A DNA stretch of 64,000 nucleotides from Gammaproteobacteria bacterium (GTDB lineage: Bacteria; Pseudomonadota; Gammaproteobacteria; Enterobacterales; Alteromonadaceae): the NCBI GenBank assembly GCA_018826295.1, contig JAHJZX010000030.1:1-64000 (forward strand). Direction: 5' to 3'. Below are positions 55,094 through 63,203 of this stretch, in pieces (within the stretch, counting starts at the first letter, position 1; every line of letters begins with the position of its first letter). The position numbers and the translations under genes are program-made. The notes under the pieces are model-generated. The model did no database searches and was not told the DNA's origin. It was given only the letters and a program-made list of their open reading frames with translations.

Positions 55094-56088
55094 CCGATAA
55101 ACGTGTGCTGCTGGTTGGCGGCAAAGGTGGTGTTGGCAAAACCACTACCTCATCGGCGCTGGCGTTGTTGGCGGCCAGCCGCGGTAAAAAAGTATTGTTA
55201 GTGTCGACCGATCCGGCGCACAGCCTGGCGGATGCCTTTGACCGGGAAATTGGCGATAACATTACCCGCTTAGCACCGAATGTAGATGGCCTGGAGCTGG
55301 ACCCCGACCGCGAAGTAGAGCAACACCTGGCTAAAGTCACCGCGCAGTTAAAACGCTTTACCAGGCCTGAGATGTTCAGCGAAATAGAACGCCAGATGCG
55401 TTTAACCCGCCAGTCACCCGGCGCCCAGGAAGCGGCCATGCTGGAGCGCATCGCCAATGTTATTGAACTGGGTTTAAAAAATTATGATGTAGTGGTGTTT
55501 GATACCGCCCCTACCGGGCATACTCTGCGCCTGCTAAGCCTGCCAGAAGCTATGGCGGCCTGGACTCAGGGCCTGCTCAATGCCAATAAACGTTCAGAAA
55601 AACTCGGTGATGTCCTGGGCCATTTAACCCCCAACGCCGGGCGCGATATTGACAGCCCGCTGGCCGACCCTAACCAGCACGCCACCGCCGGCATGGATGC
55701 ACGCAACAAAGCCATTACCGAAACTCTGCTGACACGCCAGCGTTTATTGCAGCGCACCCGTGAGGTATTAACCGATAGAAATCGCACCGCGCTGCTGTTT
55801 GTATTAACGCCGGAAAAGCTGCCTATATTAGAAACCGGCCGCGCCGTACACAGCCTGCAGCAGGAAAAACTGCCACTGGCCGGCCTGGTGGTAAACCGCA
55901 TTTTACCCGACAGTGCCGATGGTGATTTTCTTGCCGCGCGCCGCAGCCAGGAAAAGGTGCATCTGGCCCAGATAGAGCAGGACTTTGCCAAACTACCGCG
56001 CTATAAAGTGCCGCTGCAAGCTACAGATATTCAGGGATTGACAGCATTGCAGCATATGGCAACACTGCTTGAACAAGCCGGTTTATAA
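55084..56088 (+). CDS. ArsA-family (TRC40/Get3-like) ATPase
   Basis: A 334-residue single-domain ArsA/GET3-type P-loop ATPase with a deviant Walker A GGKGGVGKTT (12-21), switch I STDPAHSLADAFD, and switch II FDTAPTGHTLRLLSLPEAMAAW. ArsA relatives extrude arsenite or deliver tail-anchored membrane proteins. There are no arsenic genes beside it. The cory-CC-star gene overlaps it by 10 bp and CstA precedes that, so it probably acts on the transporter or small protein (inference). A weak ribosome site suggests translational coupling. Confidence 0.9.
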   Translation: MLLTDKRVLLVGGKGGVGKTTTSSALALLAASRGKKVLLVSTDPAHSLADAFDREIGDNITRLAPNVDGLELDPDREVEQHLAKVTAQLKRFTRPEMFSEIERQMRLTRQSPGAQEAAMLERIANVIELGLKNYDVVVFDTAPTGHTLRLLSLPEAMAAWTQGLLNANKRSEKLGDVLGHLTPNAGRDIDSPLADPNQHATAGMDARNKAITETLLTRQRLLQRTREVLTDRNRTALLFVLTPEKLPILETGRAVHSLQQEKLPLAGLVVNRILPDSADGDFLAARRSQEKVHLAQIEQDFAKLPRYKVPLQATDIQGLTALQHMATLLEQAGL

Positions 56089-56161
56089 TTGGCTTAAAGC
56101 TGCACTGGTTTGAAATGGCATTTGAAAGGCAAGCAGCAACAAAGGCTGTTCTAAAATAACA

Positions 56162-56181
56162 CTGGCCGCAAAAGCGGCCAG
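56162..56181. terminator. Hairpin between the ArsA gene and the lipoprotein gene
   Basis: CTGGCCGC and GCGGCCAG form a perfect 8-bp stem with an AAAA loop. Neither side has a strong T run (the minus side continues TGTTATTTT), so its termination activity is uncertain. It lies between two convergent genes. Confidence 0.5.
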
Positions 56182-56223
56182 AACTGAAGTTTAAGCTATC
56201 TACAGAATTTAGGCTGATAGCTA

Positions 56224-56658
56224 TTAACTTTCATTTTTTGCAGTTCTACCTATACCCACAAGATACTGACGTTGCTCTCTGGTAATAGGGTAAATTGAAC
56301 TAATAAAACACTTACCGGTAGAATCGTCTACAGAAGAAATTGAGTCACCTACTATACTGATAGCGAAATCAGATGAACGATTTAATTTGATTTCACTCTG
56401 ATTGTTTAAACCAAAGCAGGTACTTTTAGTTTCTATCAGGTAATCTTTGTTGTGCGCAGCTGTCACAATCAGGTAGCTATCAGACAATGACTTCCAGCCA
56501 CTTAGTTTAAAGCCACTCACTTTATCTTCTGCAGATAAATTTTCATCTACCACATATTTAGAATAGACTTCATCCTTTTCTTTCAATGACATACTAGTTG
56601 TTGACGTACAACCCATCAGTACCGCTGACATTAAAGTAATAACCAATACATTTTTCAT
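56224..56658 (-). CDS. Small lipoprotein, possibly DUF6491
   Basis: A 144-residue putative lipoprotein: signal peptide with lipobox VLMGC near residue 17, then a Ser/Lys-rich domain with two further cysteines (KSTCFGLNN and GKCFISSIYPITREQ). The cysteine spacing and IYPI end resemble the DUF6491 family, but this is tentative. It is convergent with the ArsA-type gene. The region is more AT-rich than its neighbours. Confidence 0.6.
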   Translation of the reverse strand: MKNVLVITLMSAVLMGCTSTTSMSLKEKDEVYSKYVVDENLSAEDKVSGFKLSGWKSLSDSYLIVTAAHNKDYLIETKSTCFGLNNQSEIKLNRSSDFAISIVGDSISSVDDSTGKCFISSIYPITREQRQYLVGIGRTAKNES

Positions 56659-56699
56659 ATTATTCCCTTTTTTAATTGGAGTTATTAAACAGATTGTAG

Positions 56700-56996
56700 T
56701 TACTTTTCAGATAAGGGTAGTGGTCTCTTACGTGAAAGCAAACTTGTCGCCCAACTGCACTTTTGCAGACCCCAAATTGCGCTAATCAGCACAATAAGCA
56801 TCGATATAAAAATGTCAGATGATGCAATCCAATGGATTCCCTCTTGTCTTCTGTTGCCGACATACAGCTCTGACAACATCTTAGCAACTAGTAACAAGTT
56901 TGGGTAAATCACCTTCAAGAGTGTATACGCTGCCTGGCCAATATTGCAAAATATTTGTTTATATATAATGTCTTTTATGCAAGCACCACCAAACAA
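56700..56996 (-). CDS. Doubtful small membrane protein
   Basis: An open frame of 98 codons on the minus strand starting with TTG, with no good ribosome site. Residues about 60-76 (SDIFISMLIVLISAIWGL) could form one membrane helix and the tail is basic. I recognise no family. It lies in AT-rich DNA between a lipoprotein gene and the export operon. It could be chance; I keep it only as a low-confidence call. Confidence 0.25.
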   Translation of the reverse strand: MFGGACIKDIIYKQIFCNIGQAAYTLLKVIYPNLLLVAKMLSELYVGNRRQEGIHWIASSDIFISMLIVLISAIWGLQKCSWATSLLSRKRPLPLSEK

Positions 56997-57217
56997 ATAC
57001 AGATAATTAGTAACAATTAGGTTGCATGTTATTGTTCAAAATGGCTTCCAATTAAGCCAGTGCCGTTAGTAAATAGCAGTACTGTTAAGCTGCATAAGTA
57101 ACACCTGTATCAATTCCGACTTGCTTCCCTCCTGTGCGGCAATCGACGCTGTGTTATTAGTCTAACTATGAGTTTCCCTACTCTGACGCTGATTTAAGCG
57201 ATTGTTTTAACGTTAGC
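56997..57217. other. Intergenic DNA without recognisable features
   Basis: I see no gene, terminator or clear promoter in this stretch. Part of an AT-richer patch that begins near 56200. Confidence 0.5.
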
Positions 57218-57266
57218 TGTCCGCAACTTAGCCGCGGACACTTAAACTGTCCGCGGACACTTAAAC
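57218..57266. promoter_or_regulatory. Enhancer-like repeats of the export operon regulator
   Basis: A perfect 12-bp palindrome TGTCCGCGGACA lies at 57248-57259. Just upstream the same half-sites occur as TGTCCGC (57218-57224) and GCGGACA (57234-57240) with 9 bp between them. In addition CCGCGGACACTTAAAC is repeated directly at 57232 and 57251 (period 19 bp). These lie 55-100 bp before the sigma-54 promoter, where NtrC-type activators bind. The likely ligand is the regulator encoded at 61878-63203 (inference). Confidence 0.7.
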
Positions 57267-57314
57267 CCAGCAGCAAACCTTCATTTTATCACTGTATTTC
57301 AACAACTTAAGTTT

Positions 57315-57330
57315 TGGCATTAAAGCTGCT
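57315..57330 (+). promoter_or_regulatory. Sigma-54 promoter of the ABC export operon
   Basis: TGGCAT (57315-57320), 5 bp, then CTGCT (57326-57330) fits the sigma-54 -24/-12 consensus (TGGCAC-N5-TTGCW). The invariant GG and GC are exactly 12 bp apart. Start of transcription would be near 57341, 24 bp before the first gene. Enhancer-like palindromes lie upstream. Confidence 0.75.
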
Positions 57331-57364
57331 ATAACCCGTTGTTACCAAGGTTAAAGGAGTACAA

Positions 57365-58633
57365 ATGATTCAGGGTACAGAGCAACAAGACAAGATAATG
57401 CAACAGCCGGCAAAAGCCAGACTGCGCCGGTATCTGCCAGCCACTGTTATCAGCATTACTGTGGTAGTGCTGGCATGGGCGTTATCACAATCACTGGGTG
57501 AAAGCGCCAGCTTAGTATTGCCGCGTAATCAACTGCAACTGGCTACTGTGCAACGCGGTGATTTAGTGCGCGATATAGCAGTTCAGGGCCGGATTGTCGC
57601 GGCCAACGCCCCTACCCTGTACAGCCAGGAAACCGGCCAGGTGCAGTTATTTAAGCAGCCCGGCGAAGCTGTTACGCTGGGCGATTTACTTGCCACCATT
57701 ACCAGCCCGGCGTTGCAAAACGATTTACAGCAACAGCAAGCAGTGCTCGCCGGTATGCAAAGTGAAGCTGAGCGCGCAGTGCTGGCGGCACGCGAGCAGC
57801 AGCTGGATATCGAACAAGTAATGAACAACGCTCAGGTGAACTTGCTGGCAGCGCGACGTGAGCTGCAACGGGCTAATCAATCCATTGAAATGGGCGTGAT
57901 CCGCCAGCTGGATTTTGATATTGCCAAAGATAACCTCACTAAAGCGGAGCTAGAGTTTGATCACGCCAAACGTAAAGTCGAATTGGCAAAAGATAAGCTG
58001 AGCTTTGAGCAAAGCTCTCGTGAGCAGGATATTCACCGCCAGCAGCTGGTGGTAGACGAGCTACAGCGTAAAGTAGCGGCTCTGAATATCACCGCGCCGG
58101 TAACAGGCCAGTTGGGGAACTGGCTCACCGAGCAGCAAAGCCACGTGTTGCCAGGCCAGGCGTTGCTTACCGTCATAGATTTAAGCCAATACGAAGCCGA
58201 ACTTGCGGTTCCGGAAAGCTATGCCCGCGATCTGGCTGCCGGTCAGCAGGTCGAAGTGAGCATAGGTAATCAGCAACTCAGCGGCACAGTCAGTACCATA
58301 GCGGCCGAGGTGCGCAACAACCAGGTTACTGCACGGGTGCGCTTTGCCCAGGCCGATAGTACAACATTACGTCAAAGCCAGCGCTTAACCGCACGGGTAA
58401 TTTTAGAGCATAAAACCGATGTACTGAAAATTGCCCGCGGCGACTTTGTCAGCTCTGGTGGCGGACGCCAGGCTTATCAGGTGCTGGACAATCAGGCACT
58501 GCGCAAAAATATCGAACTGGGTGCGCTGTCAGTGCAATGGGTCGAAATACTCAATGGTGCCACTGAAGGCGAACAATGGGTTATTTCTAACCTCAGCGAT
58601 TTTAAAAATGAAAGCCGGGTAAACCTGAACTAA
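57365..58633 (+). CDS. HlyD/MacA-like membrane fusion protein
   Basis: The 422-residue periplasmic adaptor starts with one membrane helix (about 27-47), then lipoyl/beta-barrel regions around a coiled-coil hairpin (about 115-225, ending QSSREQDIHRQQLVVDELQRKVAALNITAPVTGQLGNW). The AAAGGAG ribosome site lies 5 nt before the ATG. It is gene 1 of an operon with an ABC ATPase, two FtsX-type permeases and a two-component system. It links the inner-membrane permease to an outer-membrane channel encoded elsewhere. Confidence 0.88.
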   Translation: MIQGTEQQDKIMQQPAKARLRRYLPATVISITVVVLAWALSQSLGESASLVLPRNQLQLATVQRGDLVRDIAVQGRIVAANAPTLYSQETGQVQLFKQPGEAVTLGDLLATITSPALQNDLQQQQAVLAGMQSEAERAVLAAREQQLDIEQVMNNAQVNLLAARRELQRANQSIEMGVIRQLDFDIAKDNLTKAELEFDHAKRKVELAKDKLSFEQSSREQDIHRQQLVVDELQRKVAALNITAPVTGQLGNWLTEQQSHVLPGQALLTVIDLSQYEAELAVPESYARDLAAGQQVEVSIGNQQLSGTVSTIAAEVRNNQVTARVRFAQADSTTLRQSQRLTARVILEHKTDVLKIARGDFVSSGGGRQAYQVLDNQALRKNIELGALSVQWVEILNGATEGEQWVISNLSDFKNESRVNLN

Positions 58634-58664
58634 TAACTGCGGATAATAAATACAAGGATTACAA

Positions 58665-59363
58665 ATGATTACGTTAAATAACCTCAGCAAAATTTTTCGC
58701 ACCGAACTTATTGAAACCCATGCTCTGCGCGACGTTAACCTGCAGATAAATGAGGGGGAGTTTGCCGCCCTGACCGGGCCTTCCGGCTCGGGTAAATCTA
58801 CCCTGCTGAATATTCTTGGCACGCTGGAAAGTTTTGACGGTGGTGACTATCTGCTGGATGGTCAGTCGGTAACGGGCCTGAGCGACGCTGCGCTGTCAAA
58901 GCTGCGTAATGAAAAAATTGGCTTTATTTTTCAGAGTTTTAACCTGATAAAAGACTTCAGCATTTATGACAATATTGAGCTGCCGCTGCGTTACCGCGGG
59001 TTAAACGCAGACGCGCGTAAACAACGTATTGAACAAGCGCTGGAACTGGTAGGCCTGCATGCCCGACGCGATTATCTGCCTGGGCAGCTATCCGGTGGCC
59101 AGCAGCAGCGCGTAGCCATAGCCCGCGCCATTGCCGGCCAGCCGCGTATTTTACTGGCCGATGAGCCTACCGGGAACCTTGACTCCTTAATGGCACGCCA
59201 GGTGATGGAACTGTTGGAACAGATCAACCAGCAAGGCTGCACCATTTTAATGGTTACGCACGATCCGGACCAGGCCAGACGCGCCGGGCGCAATATTCAG
59301 ATCATTGATGGCCAGCTGCACGACAGCACCTTGTATGAACCACTGGCCGCACACAGCGCTTAA
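58665..59363 (+). CDS. MacB/LolD-type ABC transporter ATPase
   Basis: A 232-residue ATPase with Walker A GPSGSGKST (38-46), the Q-loop segment FIFQSFNLI, signature LSGGQQQRVAIARAIA and Walker B ILLADEPTGNLD, all intact. This is the subfamily that works with FtsX-like permeases in export of peptides, antibiotics or lipoproteins. It follows the fusion protein by 31 bp and precedes both permeases. Confidence 0.93.
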   Translation: MITLNNLSKIFRTELIETHALRDVNLQINEGEFAALTGPSGSGKSTLLNILGTLESFDGGDYLLDGQSVTGLSDAALSKLRNEKIGFIFQSFNLIKDFSIYDNIELPLRYRGLNADARKQRIEQALELVGLHARRDYLPGQLSGGQQQRVAIARAIAGQPRILLADEPTGNLDSLMARQVMELLEQINQQGCTILMVTHDPDQARRAGRNIQIIDGQLHDSTLYEPLAAHSA

Positions 59364-59373
59364 GGGGCAGAGT

Positions 59374-60675
59374 ATGGAACAGTTTATCTATTATCTGAAA
59401 GTCAGCCTCAAAGGCATTAAGCGCGCCCCGCTGCCTTATGCGTTAACCATCTTTATTTTAAGTGTGGGTCTGGGGGTGTTTTTTGCCAATGCCACCTTTT
59501 ACTATCAGCTAAACAGCGATCCACTACCGCAGAAAAGCGACAAGTTGTTTTTTCCGATGCTGAATTTAGTGCCTTATCAGTGCACCACAGATTGCCGTAC
59601 ACCGCGAGTGTTAAGTTACAGCAATGTACAAAAGCTCAGCCAATCAGGTATTCCTACCCAGGCGGCTGCCATGTACAGTGCCGACGGTTATCTGAGAATT
59701 AATGCAACTCAGCCACCACTACCGGTAAGTATCCGTATTACCCAGCGTGATTTTTTCAGCCTGTTTGATGTGCCACTACTACATGGCAGTGTCTGGCCGG
59801 ATAACAGTGCGCGCCAAGAAGTTATCTTAACTAAGACCAGTGCGGAGAATTTGTTCGGCCGCACTGATGTGGTGGGAGAAAAACTGCTACTGGACGATCG
59901 CCACGTTACCATCAGCGCCGTGCTAGACAGCTGGCAAATGCTGCCGCGTCTTTATGATGCCAACAACCATAATCACTTAAGTGATGCGGACGATATTTAT
60001 CTGCCTCTTGAAACCGGCTACGACATGAATTACTTATCCAACAGTCAGTCATCGACTTTTGACGACACCGACTATCGTCAACTCAGTACGCAGGGCCGCA
60101 CCGGGGCACTGCATCAATTGCAGTACTGGGTACAATTGGACACCGCTGCGCAACAGCAGGCTTATCGCCAGTTTATGCATAATCTGGTGCAGGATGAAAA
60201 AGCCGCCGGCCGCCATCCGTCTGAGCCAAACAACCAGTTAATCGCTATGCGTGACATCGTTAGTTACTTTGGCGGCGAAAGCAGCGATATTAAGGCGTTT
60301 GCTTTGGTTACGCTGTTGTTTTTGCTGGTGTGTTTGTTCAATGCCAGTCACTTATCATTAAACCGCTATTTAAGTAATCAATATGAGTTTGGTCTGCGCC
60401 GTGCTCTGGGTGCCAGCCGCAGCCAGTTGCAATTACAAATGCTGGCTGATGTGTTGCTGATGGCATTATTTACCATCGGCGGTGCTTTGCTTACCGGTTA
60501 TGCCGGCATCAAACTGATGACAGAGCTGCTGCCGGCAAACAGACTGTTTGCCGACTGGGATCTCACCTTACTCATCGCGTTATTGCTGCTTGCGGTTATC
60601 TGTAGCTATCTGGTTACGCTTTATCCGTCACTTCGTGCGTCTTTTGGCACATTAAATCAGCAGCTTAAGGAATAA
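59374..60675 (+). CDS. FtsX-like ABC permease (first)
   Basis: A 433-residue permease: an N-terminal membrane helix (about 22-42), a large periplasmic MacB-PCD-like domain to about 300, and three C-terminal helices containing LFNASHLSLNRYLSNQYEFGLRRALGASRSQL, the FtsX signature. The frame opens at 59305, but the ATG at 59374 (MEQFIYYLK) follows AGAG and does not overlap the ATPase gene. The second, similar permease follows after 5 bp, so the exporter may be a heterodimer. Confidence 0.88.
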   Translation: MEQFIYYLKVSLKGIKRAPLPYALTIFILSVGLGVFFANATFYYQLNSDPLPQKSDKLFFPMLNLVPYQCTTDCRTPRVLSYSNVQKLSQSGIPTQAAAMYSADGYLRINATQPPLPVSIRITQRDFFSLFDVPLLHGSVWPDNSARQEVILTKTSAENLFGRTDVVGEKLLLDDRHVTISAVLDSWQMLPRLYDANNHNHLSDADDIYLPLETGYDMNYLSNSQSSTFDDTDYRQLSTQGRTGALHQLQYWVQLDTAAQQQAYRQFMHNLVQDEKAAGRHPSEPNNQLIAMRDIVSYFGGESSDIKAFALVTLLFLLVCLFNASHLSLNRYLSNQYEFGLRRALGASRSQLQLQMLADVLLMALFTIGGALLTGYAGIKLMTELLPANRLFADWDLTLLIALLLLAVICSYLVTLYPSLRASFGTLNQQLKE

Positions 60676-60680
60676 TCATC

Positions 60681-61874
60681 ATGTCTTTATATTTACTCTT
60701 TAAAGGATTACTTAGCCGCAAAGTGGTCACAATCCTACTGTTGTTGCAACTGGCGATGACACTGGCCCTGTTGCTCAACAGTGTACTGCTGGCGCAGCAA
60801 ACCCATAAGCAGTTAAACCAGCCAACCGGTATGGATCTGGATAATATTGTACTGGTACAACTTAAACCAACCACGGCCTCATTGCGGGTGTACCCGGCGC
60901 TGGAAGAATTACTAAACCGACAACTGAATGCCGTTAGTGCTTTACCGGATGTTGTCGCGGCAGCATATGCCAATCAATCAGCTCTGTTGCAAGGCGGCAA
61001 CAATGGCAACGTCTATCTGGATGGTGAAGAAGGCCGCACTAATCAACCATCAGTGCCAATGTATTTTGTGTCCAAGGAGTTTTTCCGCGTGCTGGACAGC
61101 CAGGTACTACAAGGCGAATTGCCGCAGCATTCAGTGTCACTGGATAATCCGGTGCGGCCAGATGTGGTAATAACACAAAGCCTTGCTAAACAACTGTTTG
61201 CTGACAAATCCGCTATTGGCCAGCAACTGAACCGTGGGCGGTTGGCGGCGGTAATCTCCGATTTTTACGGTCAACGAAGTGGTGACAACGTGATGTACAA
61301 CAGCATTCAGGTTGCTCCGCCTTATGGTGTTGATTGGGGCTACAGTATTTTACTGCGGGTAACGCCTGGCCGGGCCGGTGCAGTTCGGCAGCAATTGGAC
61401 CAGGTGTTACGTCAGGTGGAACCTAACATCGAGATTTTCCATATCCGTACCCTGGCAGAGCAGCATCAGCGCTTATATCGCAATGAATATGGCCTGGCGA
61501 TGTTGTTAACGATTTTAAGCGCGTTAATGCTGCTGGTAACTATGGTGTCAAGCTACAGCAGCACTCATTTTCATGCATTGAAGCGCCAACAGGAAATTGG
61601 CATCAAACGCGCTTTGGGCGCCAGCAAAAACAGCATTTTTATCGAGCTGCTTAGCGAAAATTGGCTATGTACGCTAGTCGGGGCTTTGTTTGGCGTAGTT
61701 TTAGCTCTGCTGCTTAATCAAGCGTTGGCTCAGGTTATTTCAATACCATCGCTGAACGGGTACCTGCCGGTTATGACGATAATGGCACTACTGCTTTGTG
61801 TCACTTTGGCAACATGGTATCCTGCCGCCATTGCTACCCGGATATCGCCAGCAAGTGCGACTAAAGCCTTATAA
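60681..61874 (+). CDS. FtsX-like ABC permease (second)
   Basis: A 397-residue paralogue of the preceding permease with the same layout: one N-terminal helix (about 14-33), a periplasmic domain, and three C-terminal helices containing HALKRQQEIGIKRALGASKNSIFIELL. AAGGA precedes the ATG. The regulator gene begins 3 bp after its stop. Two unlike permeases plus one ATPase fit a heterodimeric, possibly antimicrobial-peptide, exporter (inference). Confidence 0.88.
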   Translation: MSLYLLFKGLLSRKVVTILLLLQLAMTLALLLNSVLLAQQTHKQLNQPTGMDLDNIVLVQLKPTTASLRVYPALEELLNRQLNAVSALPDVVAAAYANQSALLQGGNNGNVYLDGEEGRTNQPSVPMYFVSKEFFRVLDSQVLQGELPQHSVSLDNPVRPDVVITQSLAKQLFADKSAIGQQLNRGRLAAVISDFYGQRSGDNVMYNSIQVAPPYGVDWGYSILLRVTPGRAGAVRQQLDQVLRQVEPNIEIFHIRTLAEQHQRLYRNEYGLAMLLTILSALMLLVTMVSSYSSTHFHALKRQQEIGIKRALGASKNSIFIELLSENWLCTLVGALFGVVLALLLNQALAQVISIPSLNGYLPVMTIMALLLCVTLATWYPAAIATRISPASATKAL

Positions 61875-61877
61875 ACT

Positions 61878-63203
61878 ATGCTGAAATTATTGGTTATCGA
61901 TGACAACCAGCCAATCTGTCAGGCCCTGCAAACGTTGTTTGCGTTGCAGGGTTATCAGGTGCAATGTGCTTCGTCCGCTGAGCAAGCCTGGCAGCTATTA
62001 GCGGCTGGCACTATCGATCTTATTTTACAGGATATGAACTTCAGCGCCGGCCAGATGCAGGGTGAACAGGGCAAAACGCTGTTCTATCAGTTGCGCCAGC
62101 AATACCCGCAGATACCTATCGTATTGATGACCGCCTGGACCCAGCTGGAAATGGTGGTTGAGCTGATAAAAGCCGGGGCTACCGACTACATTGCCAAGCC
62201 CTGGGACGACGCGCGTTTGCTGCTCACTGTTGCAAATGCATTGAAATTAAAACAACTGAGCGAACAGCAACAGCGCGCCGAGCAACAGCGCCAAGCGGCC
62301 TTTGCCGGTAAAGACTTATGCGGCCTGGTGTTTGCCAGCAGCCAGATGCAACAATTGCTGCAAATGACACTGCAACTGGCTCCGTCCAATGCTGCTGTCC
62401 TGATCACCGGCCCCAACGGCGCAGGCAAAGAAGGCATAGCCAATGTACTGCATGGTAATTCACCGCGTAAAGACAGCGCCTTTATTAAAGTTAATATGGG
62501 GGCCCTGCCAAGTGAGCTGATGGAAGCTGAGCTATTTGGTGCCGAAGCCGGCGCATACAGTGGCGCCAGTAAAACCCGCATCGGCCGTTTTGAAGCCGCT
62601 GACGGCGGCACGGTGTTTTTAGATGAAATTGGCAATTTGTCGCTGGCCGGCCAGGCTAAACTGCTCCGGGTACTGCAAACCGGGGAGTTTGAGCGTTTAG
62701 GGTCAAGTGTGACGCGCAAAGTCGATGTAAGGCTTATCAGCGCCACCAACAGCGATCTTACAGCCGCCATCAGTCGCGGCGAATTCCGTCAGGATTTGTA
62801 TTACCGCATTAATGTTGTACAGCTGGCGTTGCCAGCTTTGGCTGAGCGGCCGGATGATATTTTACCGCTGGCACGTTATTTTCTGGCCGGTAAAAAGGCT
62901 TTAAGTCAGCAGGCAGAGCAAGTGCTGCAAAATTACAGCTGGCCGGGTAATGTGCGTCAATTGCAAAATGCCTGTCAGCGTGCGCTGCTATTAAGCAGCG
63001 GTGACGAAATAGTCACGGCTGATCTTGGACTGACCGAGCCGGTAGCGACAGCTAAAAGAGCACTGGACGATATAGACCGCACTGCGCTGCAGCAAGCCTT
63101 GCTGCAGGCCGGCGGCGTAGTATCGCGGGCGGCTAAACAACTGGGGATCAGCCGCCAGGCCTTATATCGGCGTATGGAGCACTATGGCATTGATGCGCCC
63201 TAA
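61878..63203 (+). CDS. Sigma-54-dependent NtrC-family response regulator
   Basis: In this 441-residue protein the receiver (D8-D9, phosphoacceptor D52, K107) is followed by an AAA+ domain with Walker A-like GPNGAGKE (178-185), a GAFTGA-like loop as GAYSGA (225-230), and Walker B GGTVFLDEIGN (243-253). A Fis-type helix-turn-helix closes the protein (about 415-438, VVSRAAKQLGISRQALYRRM). It should activate sigma-54 promoters such as that at 57315. The GAYSGA and GPNGAGKE variants are conservative but unusual. It overlaps the kinase gene by 11 bp. Confidence 0.92.
   Translation: MLKLLVIDDNQPICQALQTLFALQGYQVQCASSAEQAWQLLAAGTIDLILQDMNFSAGQMQGEQGKTLFYQLRQQYPQIPIVLMTAWTQLEMVVELIKAGATDYIAKPWDDARLLLTVANALKLKQLSEQQQRAEQQRQAAFAGKDLCGLVFASSQMQQLLQMTLQLAPSNAAVLITGPNGAGKEGIANVLHGNSPRKDSAFIKVNMGALPSELMEAELFGAEAGAYSGASKTRIGRFEAADGGTVFLDEIGNLSLAGQAKLLRVLQTGEFERLGSSVTRKVDVRLISATNSDLTAAISRGEFRQDLYYRINVVQLALPALAERPDDILPLARYFLAGKKALSQQAEQVLQNYSWPGNVRQLQNACQRALLLSSGDEIVTADLGLTEPVATAKRALDDIDRTALQQALLQAGGVVSRAAKQLGISRQALYRRMEHYGIDAP

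Noticed and set aside
55084-56088. An arsenic resistance locus
   Set aside because: The ATPase is ArsA-like, but there is no arsB, arsD or arsR beside it; the arsC at 37256 is 18 kb away in the conserved bepA region.
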